Assembly: GCA_031421855.1 (NCBI GenBank)
Contig: JANOPN010000176.1
Location: 1 to 8,004, forward strand
Source of the DNA: JAAFHN01 sp031421855
Lineage (GTDB): Bacteria; Pseudomonadota; Gammaproteobacteria; Burkholderiales; Burkholderiaceae_C
DNA length: 8,004 nucleotides
Direction of reading: 5' to 3'
Of the stretch, positions 1 through 5,143 are shown in pieces. Every line of letters starts with the position of its first letter. Position 1 is the first letter of the stretch. The notes under the pieces are model-generated. The model did not search any database. It saw only the letters and a program-made list of their open reading frames with translations, and was not told the DNA's origin. The position numbers were made by a program, and so were the translations under genes.

Positions 1-261
1 AGCGTTGCCGTGCCGCACCAAGGCGTGGGTGCTGGCAACGCACTCATGACTGAGCTGCTCAGCTACGCCGACAACTGGGCCAACTGCTTGCGCATTGAGC
101 TAGAGGTGTTTGCCGACAACGCACGCGCCGTCAACTTGTACAAAAAGCACGGCTTCATCATCGAAGGCACCAAACGGGCCGACTCGCTGCGAAACGGCCG
201 CTACGCCAACAGCCACGTCATGGGGCGCTTGCACCCCACGCAGCCACTTCTTCTGGGCTAG
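1..261 (+). CDS. GNAT family N-acetyltransferase, C-terminal part (YhhY-like)
   Basis: This is the 3' end of a gene that begins before the window; 86 codons are visible and the frame is open from base 1. GNAT enzymes transfer an acetyl group from acetyl-CoA to an amine. The visible part carries the acetyl-CoA binding motif A (Q-G-V-G-A-G, about residues 7-12 of the fragment) and the usual C-terminal segment with N-A-x-x-L-Y-K-K-H-G-F. The following E-G-T-K and L-R-N-G-R-Y resemble the E. coli YhhY (AaaT) type of L-amino acid N-acetyltransferase, as I recall that family. A GTG at base 10 could be taken for a start, but it lies inside the conserved domain and would remove the strand before motif A, so the entry is treated as 5'-partial. 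The gene ends 14 bases before the left palindrome. The GNAT assignment is firm; the substrate is inferred and uncertain. Confidence 0.85.
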   Translation, partial: SVAVPHQGVGAGNALMTELLSYADNWANCLRIELEVFADNARAVNLYKKHGFIIEGTKRADSLRNGRYANSHVMGRLHPTQPLLLG

Positions 262-275
262 CCGATCACATCTAG

Positions 276-312
276 CTTTGAAAATCGAAACGATCGCTTT
301 CGATTTTCAAGG
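276..312. repeat. Left 37-bp palindrome, inverted partner of the copy at 1523-1559
   Basis: Two 13-base arms (278-290 and 298-310) are exact reverse complements around a 7-base loop, CGATCGC. A G-T and a C-G pair extend the stem outward at 277/311 and 276/312. Its reverse complement matches the copy at 1523-1559 at 35 of 37 positions. In direct orientation six of the seven loop bases differ, so the two copies are clearly inverted relative to each other. It lies 6 bases beyond the ATPase stop codon. A run of five T (316-320) follows on the plus strand, so it might also act as a weak terminator for the left acetyltransferase gene, although the stem is AT-rich. Confidence 0.9.
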
Positions 313-318
313 CGATTT

Positions 319-1506
319 TTAATCCCAATCTGCTGCAATCTGCGCCAAATCAGATAGTGGAATCGCTTGAACACTGGCACCCGAGGGCGTACTTTTCATC
401 AATTCGTAGCGTCTGTCCCCCGAGTAAACAACATACAAAGCATCTAGCTTCAGATCAGCCAAAGCCGTGTGCATCGATGCAGTCATCGCTGGCGCATCGC
501 TTCGCTTGAACTCCACGCCCACCCGCAAACCATGCTTGAACATCAGCAAGTCAAGCTCAGCCCCGCCATGAGTGGCCCAGAAATAGGCTTCATCAGGCTG
601 CGCGACATGCAACACCTGCTCCAAGGCAAAACCCTCCCAGCTCGCGCCACTGCGTGGCTGAGTCCACATGGCCTGCGGTGACTCCACGCCAATCAAGTGA
701 TGCAACAGCCCGCTGTCGCGTATGTAGATTTTGGGCGACTTCACCTGACGCTTACTCAAGTTTTCATGCCATGGTGGCAATTGCCGCACAAGCTGCATAC
801 CGACCAAAAAATCCAAGTATTTGCGAATGGTTGGCTCGCTGACGCCCATGGCTCTGGCAGGCTCAGCCGCGTTCCAAACTTGACCATGACAATGAGCCAG
901 CAAGCGCCAAAACCGCTGCATCGTGGTGGGCGGCGCATTGAATCCCAGCTGCGGCAAATCTCGCTCAATCACCAGCGACAAATAGTCACGCAGCCAACGA
1001 AATGCAGCGCGGTCACTGCGCGCCAATTGCGCTCTCGGAAACCCACCGCGCAGCCACAATGCGGGCACATCTGTGACTCGCTGCTCACTCAACGCCAAGC
1101 CGCCCAGATACAGCAAACTCAAGCGCCCGGCCAATGACTCACCCGACTCCCGCATCAACACAGTCGAGGCACTACCCAGCAGCAAAAATTGGCTATTTCT
1201 CTCGTGCGAGTCAATCAACGCCCGCAGCACCGGAAACAACTGCGGATGGCGCTGTACCTCGTCAATGACGACCGTCTTGCCCGCTGACAGCAAAGCATGC
1301 AAAGCATCGCGCGGCTGCGACAACGCTTGCAGCGCTGCAGGATCCTCCAGATCGAAGTACGCGCAGTCGTAGCGACTAGCATAAAGCCTTGCCACGGTCG
1401 TCTTACCGACCTGCCGCGCGCCAAGCAAAGCCAGCGCACGCGACTCACCGAGTCGTTGCTCAAGTACGGCTTGAATTGAGTCTCGTTGAAACGCTTGAAT
1501 GTCCAT
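319..1506 (-). CDS. AAA family ATPase with DUF4143 C-terminal domain
   Basis: The 395-residue protein has the full architecture of the widespread bacterial ATP-binding/DUF4143 family. Walker A is G-A-R-Q-V-G-K-T-T (29-37), Walker B is T-V-V-I-D-E (78-83), and a sensor-like L-L-L-G-S-A-S lies near 108-114. A winged-helix-like stretch (about 200-240, with V-S-E-P-T-I-R-K-Y-L) follows, then the typical V-K-S-P-K-I-Y-I-R-D-S-G-L. The C-terminal domain carries E-L-D-L-L (D319) and V-E-F-K (E332, K334), the D...ExK pattern of PD-(D/E)XK nuclease folds. The cellular role of the family is not established. The ATG at 1506 places Walker A at the usual distance from the N-terminus, and I see no good ribosome-binding site before it. 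The gene stands alone, opposite in strand to both neighbours, and is enclosed by inverted palindromes. Family assignment is firm; function is unknown. Confidence 0.93.
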   Translation of the reverse strand: MDIQAFQRDSIQAVLEQRLGESRALALLGARQVGKTTVARLYASRYDCAYFDLEDPAALQALSQPRDALHALLSAGKTVVIDEVQRHPQLFPVLRALIDSHERNSQFLLLGSASTVLMRESGESLAGRLSLLYLGGLALSEQRVTDVPALWLRGGFPRAQLARSDRAAFRWLRDYLSLVIERDLPQLGFNAPPTTMQRFWRLLAHCHGQVWNAAEPARAMGVSEPTIRKYLDFLVGMQLVRQLPPWHENLSKRQVKSPKIYIRDSGLLHHLIGVESPQAMWTQPRSGASWEGFALEQVLHVAQPDEAYFWATHGGAELDLLMFKHGLRVGVEFKRSDAPAMTASMHTALADLKLDALYVVYSGDRRYELMKSTPSGASVQAIPLSDLAQIAADWD

Positions 1507-1522
1507 CTATTCAATCTTACAC

Positions 1523-1559
1523 CCTTGAAAATCGAAAGCAATCGTTTCGATTTTCAAGG
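1523..1559. repeat. Right 37-bp palindrome, inverted partner of the copy at 276-312
   Basis: Two perfect 15-base arms (1523-1537 and 1545-1559) flank a 7-base loop, GCAATCG. Apart from the loop this is an exact palindrome. It sits in the 104-base gap between the divergent ATPase and LysE-type genes, 16 bases upstream of the ATPase start and 51 bases upstream of the exporter start. That position would suit an operator controlling one or both genes. The almost identical copy behind the ATPase gene argues that it is also, or instead, the end of a gene cassette. Confidence 0.92.
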
Positions 1560-1610
1560 TAAATATTCTGTCAAAATCTACTTTGTCTACCCAAAACTTC
1601 CCCAATCACC

Positions 1611-2243
1611 ATGATCACTTCCTTCATCACCCTGAGCCTGCTGCACTGGGTTGTGCTCATCACGCCGGGAGTCAACTTCCTATTGGTGACGCAGCTGGCC
1701 GCCAACGGCAAACGCGCAAGCGCGATTTATTCGGCGCTTGGCATCTCGCTGGCCACGCTGATTTGGGCGCTCATGGCTGTGGCTGGGGTTCACGCGGTTT
1801 TTGCGGCGCATGAATGGCTGCGTTTGTTGATGCAAACGGCAGGCGCAATTTATTTGCTTTGGCTGGCTGCCAAAATGACGTTTGGCGGCCGTTCTCAAGC
1901 GGGTTCGCCGCGCAATCCCATCGTTTTGACAGCAACGAACTTCCGCATGTTTCGAACCGGGCTGATCACCAACATGCTCAACCCAAAGCCCGCGCTATTC
2001 TTCAGCAGCATGTTCGTGACCATCTTGCCTGTTGGCGCTGATTTCGTCGTCACTGTGGGTGCAATTGCCTTGGTGTGGGTCAATTCGGTACTTTGGCACG
2101 TCTTTTTGGCAACTGCTTTTTCACTGCCAACGATTCAACGCCTCTACGCGTCCCAAAGACAACGCCTCAACTCGGTCGCCGCTGCGGTTTTGGGCGTGAT
2201 GGGGCTGAAAATGCTGTTTCAGAGCTTTGCGCCGAGCCGCTGA
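1611..2243 (+). CDS. LysE/RhtB family amino acid exporter
   Basis: The 210-residue inner-membrane protein is of the usual length for the LysE/RhtB family, which exports amino acids or related metabolites using the proton gradient. Hydrophobic segments fall at about 5-27, 40-64, 70-88, 128-140, 145-170 and 187-205, giving the expected six-helix pattern. The signature T-P-G-V-N (18-22) stands where the family usually has P-G-P-N/D, and the second conserved block G-L-I-T-N-M-L-N-P-K (117-126) is intact. The ATG at 1611 gives the standard family N-terminus; there is no strong Shine-Dalgarno sequence before it. The gene is divergent from the ATPase gene and its stop lies 45 bases before thyA. The substrate cannot be told from the sequence. 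Family assignment is firm. Confidence 0.9.
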   Translation: MITSFITLSLLHWVVLITPGVNFLLVTQLAANGKRASAIYSALGISLATLIWALMAVAGVHAVFAAHEWLRLLMQTAGAIYLLWLAAKMTFGGRSQAGSPRNPIVLTATNFRMFRTGLITNMLNPKPALFFSSMFVTILPVGADFVVTVGAIALVWVNSVLWHVFLATAFSLPTIQRLYASQRQRLNSVAAAVLGVMGLKMLFQSFAPSR

Positions 2244-2288
2244 CGGCATACGGTGCACAATTTGGCCCTAGCCGGCTCCATCACACCC

Positions 2289-3119
2289 ATGCCCAACTCG
2301 ACTCCGCACCCTTTTGAAGCCCTCATGCGCCACGTGTTTGAGCATGGCGCGGACAAAGCCGACCGCACCGGCACGGGCACGCGCTCGGTCTTCGGACATC
2401 AAATGCGCTTTGACTTGCGCACCGGTTTTCCGCTCATCACCACGAAAAAGGTTCATTGGAAAAGCATCGCGATTGAGCTTTTGTGGTTTTTGCGCGGCGA
2501 CAGCAATGTGGCTTGGTTGCGCGAAAACGGTGTCACCATTTGGGACGAATGGGCGCGTGCTGACGGCGATTTAGGCCCCGTGTACGGCGTGCAGTGGCGC
2601 AATTGGCCCGCGCCTGACGGCAGCCACATCGACCAAATGGCGCAGGCCATCGACACGCTCAAAAGCAACCCCGACTCGCGTCGCATCATCGTCAGCAGCT
2701 GGAACGTGGCGGATCTGTCAAAGATGGCGCTGATGCCGTGCCACGCGTTTTTTCAGTTTTATGTTGCGCCAAGCCCCGCACCCGGCGGCAAAGGCGTGCT
2801 CAGTTGCCAGCTCTACCAGCGCAGTGCAGACATCTTTTTGGGCGTGCCGTTCAATATTGCGAGCTACGCGCTTCTCACCCACATGGTCGCCCAACAATGT
2901 GACCTCGACGTGGGCGACTTCATTTGGACGGGTGGCGACTGCCACCTGTACAACAACCATTTTGAGCAAGTCAAGCTCCAACTGAGCCGCGAGCCTCGGG
3001 CATTGCCCCAACTCGCCATCAAGCGCAAACCCGCCTCGGTTTTTGATTACCAATATGACGACTTTGAAATCGTCGGGTACGACCCTCACCCACTCATCAA
3101 AGCCCCGGTGGCCGTGTGA
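2289..3119 (+). CDS. thyA: Thymidylate synthase ThyA
   Basis: ThyA methylates dUMP to dTMP with 5,10-methylene-tetrahydrofolate, releasing dihydrofolate in the cytoplasm. From the ATG at 2289 the protein has 276 residues. All landmarks are present: D-R-T-G-T-G-T (25-31), the substrate-phosphate loop, P-L-I-T-T-K-K (48-54), the arginine pair R131-R132, the catalytic cysteine C151 in M-P-C-H-A-F-F-Q-F, Q-L-Y-Q-R-S-A-D and the closing Y-D-P-H-P-x-I-K-A-P-V-A-V. After F-Y-V-A there is a proline/glycine-rich insertion (P-S-P-A-P-G-G-K-G) where E. coli ThyA has a short D-G-K turn; it probably lengthens a surface loop. A GTG at 2253 would add 12 residues with no family resemblance, so the ATG is preferred, although neither has a clear ribosome-binding site. 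The stop overlaps the folA start. Confidence 0.96.
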   Translation: MPNSTPHPFEALMRHVFEHGADKADRTGTGTRSVFGHQMRFDLRTGFPLITTKKVHWKSIAIELLWFLRGDSNVAWLRENGVTIWDEWARADGDLGPVYGVQWRNWPAPDGSHIDQMAQAIDTLKSNPDSRRIIVSSWNVADLSKMALMPCHAFFQFYVAPSPAPGGKGVLSCQLYQRSADIFLGVPFNIASYALLTHMVAQQCDLDVGDFIWTGGDCHLYNNHFEQVKLQLSREPRALPQLAIKRKPASVFDYQYDDFEIVGYDPHPLIKAPVAV

Positions 3120-3619
3120 ACGTGAACCTCATTTGGGCACAAGCGCGCGGCGGCGTGATCGGTTTGAACGGGCAGATTCCGTGGCATTTGCCGGAAGATT
3201 TGGCCCACTTCAAGCGCACGACGCTGGGCGCGCCGGTCATCATGGGACGCAAGACTTGGGACAGCCTGCCCCAGCGCTTTCGCCCGTTGCCTGGTCGACT
3301 CAACTTCGTCGTCTCTCGTGACCTGACTTGGGGCAGCGATTTGGATCAAACTGCGGCTCAGTCTTCTGCTTCGTTAGAACAAGCGCTATCGATTTGCGAG
3401 CAGGCGGGTCAACCCTTGGTCTGGGTTATCGGCGGCGGACAGCTCTACGCACAGGCCATGCCGCTGGCTCATGAATTATGGGTAACCGAAATTGACGCAC
3501 AAATTGAAGCCGATACCTTCGCGCCAGAAATTGGCCCGGAATGGGTCGAGACCAGTCGCGAACAACACACCGCAGCGAATGGGTGGGCTTTTAGCTTCGT
3601 TAGCTTTGGCCGTGCTTGA
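3116..3619 (+). CDS. folA: Dihydrofolate reductase FolA
   Basis: FolA reduces dihydrofolate to tetrahydrofolate with NADPH, restoring the cofactor consumed by ThyA. The 167-residue protein shows the standard fold markers: V-I-G-L-N-G (14-19), the folate-site block I-P-W-H-L-P-E-D-L (21-29) with the catalytic acid D28, M-G-R-K-T-W (43-48), the region around P-G-R-L-N-F-V-V-S-R (59-68) and the cofactor motif W-V-I-G-G-G (103-108). The GTG start at 3116 overlaps the thyA TGA in the sequence GTGA, a 4-base overlap that suggests translational coupling. A second GTG two codons later (3122) is possible and would change little. Length and motifs match the chromosomal trimethoprim-sensitive type rather than plasmid-borne Dfr variants, as judged by eye. 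Confidence 0.95.
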   Translation: MNVNLIWAQARGGVIGLNGQIPWHLPEDLAHFKRTTLGAPVIMGRKTWDSLPQRFRPLPGRLNFVVSRDLTWGSDLDQTAAQSSASLEQALSICEQAGQPLVWVIGGGQLYAQAMPLAHELWVTEIDAQIEADTFAPEIGPEWVETSREQHTAANGWAFSFVSFGRA

Positions 3620-3654
3620 CCCGATTTTCATCAACCCACAATTAGTCACAACAC

Positions 3655-3660
3655 AAAGGA
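3655..3660 (+). promoter_or_regulatory. Ribosome-binding site of the DUF4337 gene
   Basis: AAAGGA lies 6 bases before the ATG at 3667. It is the clearest Shine-Dalgarno sequence in the window and fixes that start. Confidence 0.7.
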
Positions 3661-3666
3661 TTCACT

Positions 3667-4281
3667 ATGTCTGGAGCAGGTTTTCACGTTCACGGCCCGC
3701 ACGATCACGAGATGGAGCACGCCATCAAGGGCGCTGGGCACCACGATGACGGCGAGGCTCAAATCGGTATTGGCGGGGGCAACCTGACCAGCCAAGTGGC
3801 GATGTTCACCGCCGTCATCGCCACAATCGGCGCCATTTTTTCGTACATGGGCGGCGCAACCCAGGCCAATGCGGGGCTGTTCAAAAACAACGCCGCCATC
3901 AAGAAAACCGAGGCCAGCAACCAATGGAATTACTTCCAGAGCAAAAGCACCAAACAGTCACTGGCCGAAATGTCGCGAGACTTGTCGCCCGCTGAAGAAA
4001 AGCCGAAATACCAAGCCAAGATTGACCGCTACGAAAAGGAAAAGACCGAAATCAAAGCGGGCGCAGAAAAGCTTGAACTAGAAGCCACCACTTGGGACAA
4101 AGAGAGCGACAACCAAATGCACCAGCATCACCGCTGGGCGCAGGCCACCACGGCCTTGCAAGTCGCAATCGCACTGGCTGCGATTGCGCTGCTCACCAAA
4201 CGGCGTTGGCTGGTGTGGGGCATGGCTGTCGTGGGCGTTGTCGGCATGGGTGTAGGCGTGCTGGCGACACTTCATATTTGA
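3667..4281 (+). CDS. DUF4337 family membrane protein
   Basis: The 204-residue protein resembles the DUF4337 family, which has no assigned function. The N-terminus (1-30) is rich in histidine and acidic residues (H7, H9, H12, H14, H18, H25, H26), which could bind a metal. One membrane segment follows at about 44-62. Then comes a charged, probably coiled-coil region (about 73-150), opening with the family hallmark N-N-A-A-I-K-K-T-E-A-S-N-Q-W-N-Y-F-Q and dominated later by K and E. Two further hydrophobic segments close the protein (about 160-176 and 181-201), with K-R-R between them. The histidine-rich tail may face the cytoplasm, but the topology is uncertain. A good ribosome-binding site supports the ATG. 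It lies 47 bases after folA and 64 bases before xth. Family call is by recognition; role unknown. Confidence 0.85.
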   Translation: MSGAGFHVHGPHDHEMEHAIKGAGHHDDGEAQIGIGGGNLTSQVAMFTAVIATIGAIFSYMGGATQANAGLFKNNAAIKKTEASNQWNYFQSKSTKQSLAEMSRDLSPAEEKPKYQAKIDRYEKEKTEIKAGAEKLELEATTWDKESDNQMHQHHRWAQATTALQVAIALAAIALLTKRRWLVWGMAVVGVVGMGVGVLATLHI

Positions 4282-4345
4282 TAGCAACAAGACCAATGAA
4301 TCCGGTGACCAAGAGCCGAATTGGCATAAAAATAGGCTTCGATCG

Positions 4346-5137
4346 ATGAAAATAGCCTCGTGGAACGTCAACAGCCTGGGCGTGCGCTTGCCGCAGGTCT
4401 TGGACTGGTTGGCCAGCTCGCAAGTCGATGTGTTGGGTTTGCAAGAACTCAAACTAACCGACGACAAGTTCCCTCATGCTGAGTTTGCTGCCGCAGGATA
4501 CTGCGCGTTGGCTTTTGGACAAAAAACCTACAACGGCGTAGCCTTGCTGGTTCGCCAGCCGCTGACGCACGGCGACGATGTGGTGCGCAACATTGCGGGC
4601 TTTGCAGATGAGCAGTCCCGCATCATTGCGGCGACCGTGGTCGACGCCACTGGACGCGAACTTCGGGTCGTGAACGGCTATTTTGTAAACGGCCAAGCGC
4701 CAGACTCGGATAAGTTTGTCTACAAAATGGCTTGGTTGACCGCACTGCGAGACTGGCTGCGCGAGGAGTTGGTTCGCCACCCGCGACTGGTGCTTTTGGG
4801 TGACTTCAACATCACCTTGGATGACCGCGACAGCCACGATCCTGTTGGGCTCAAAGACACGATTCACCACACGGTGCAAGAGCGTGAGCACTTGAATGCC
4901 ATTTTGGGCCTAGGCTTTACCGACAGCTTTCGCATGTTTGAGCAAGGGCATAAGCTATTCAGTTGGTGGGACTATCGCATGATGGGGTTTCGGCGCAACC
5001 AAGGCCTGCGCATTGACTATGTGCTGGCAAGCGACGCCATCAAGGCCGAAATTGTGGCGTGCGAAATCGACAAAGTACCCCGCAAAAATGAGCGCCCCAG
5101 TGACCACACGCCGGTCATCATGACCCTGAAATCTTGA
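4346..5137 (+). CDS. xth: Exodeoxyribonuclease III (AP endonuclease)
   Basis: The enzyme cuts DNA at abasic sites and degrades 3' ends of duplex DNA during base excision repair. The 263-residue protein belongs to the exonuclease III/endonuclease-exonuclease-phosphatase family and has its full set of residues: W-N-V-N-S-L (6-11), the metal ligand E34 in L-Q-E-L-K, Y112 in N-G-Y-F-V-N-G, D153 and N155 in G-D-F-N-I, D224 in L-R-I-D-Y-V-L-A-S, and the D253-H254 pair in P-S-D-H-T-P-V. It opens directly with the first beta strand (M-K-I-A-S-W-N), so the ATG at 4346 is convincing even though only a weak AGG stands about 9 bases upstream. phoX starts 6 bases after its stop, so the two may share a transcript. 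Confidence 0.95.
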   Translation: MKIASWNVNSLGVRLPQVLDWLASSQVDVLGLQELKLTDDKFPHAEFAAAGYCALAFGQKTYNGVALLVRQPLTHGDDVVRNIAGFADEQSRIIAATVVDATGRELRVVNGYFVNGQAPDSDKFVYKMAWLTALRDWLREELVRHPRLVLLGDFNITLDDRDSHDPVGLKDTIHHTVQEREHLNAILGLGFTDSFRMFEQGHKLFSWWDYRMMGFRRNQGLRIDYVLASDAIKAEIVACEIDKVPRKNERPSDHTPVIMTLKS

Positions 5138-5143
5138 ACCGAC

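Larger units (their letters stand above)
276..1559. mobile_element. Putative ATPase cassette bounded by inverted palindromes
   Basis: This 1284-bp segment holds a single gene, the AAA ATPase/DUF4143 protein, and very little else. Only 6 bases separate its stop codon from the left palindrome and 16 bases separate its start from the right palindrome. The two palindromes are inverted copies of each other (35/37 identical), which is the layout of terminal inverted repeats. I find no clear target-site duplication: the bases before 276 end in CATCTAG and those after 1559 begin TAAATAT. The gene encodes no recognisable transposase. The structure is directly visible; mobility is inference. Alternatives are a pair of regulator binding sites, or hairpins that insulate transcription on both sides. 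Confidence 0.4.

Noticed and set aside
276..320. Left palindrome as a simple intrinsic terminator
   Set aside because: A T-run follows only on one side and after a gap, and the stem is AT-rich. The near-identical inverted copy at the other end of the ATPase gene is not explained by termination alone.
697..1137. A 146-codon open frame on the plus strand opposite the ATPase gene
   Set aside because: It lies wholly antisense to a well-supported ATPase with intact motifs, and its translation has no recognisable domain or ribosome-binding site.
276..1559. Two repeat copies as remnants of a CRISPR array
   Set aside because: There are only two copies, inverted, more than 1.2 kb apart with a gene between them, and no spacer periodicity.
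1569..1574. Exact TTGACA on the minus strand upstream of the ATPase as a -35 box
   Set aside because: At 16-18 bases downstream the sequence is inside the palindrome and reads ATCGAA-like, with no acceptable -10 box, so a promoter cannot be supported.
2253..2288. Upstream GTG start for thyA adding 12 residues
   Set aside because: The added residues do not resemble ThyA N-termini, and the ATG at 2289 already gives the expected leading helix before D-R-T-G-T-G-T.
5080..5143. Pho box upstream of phoX
   Set aside because: I looked for tandem CTGTCAT-like heptamers before the start and found none convincing.
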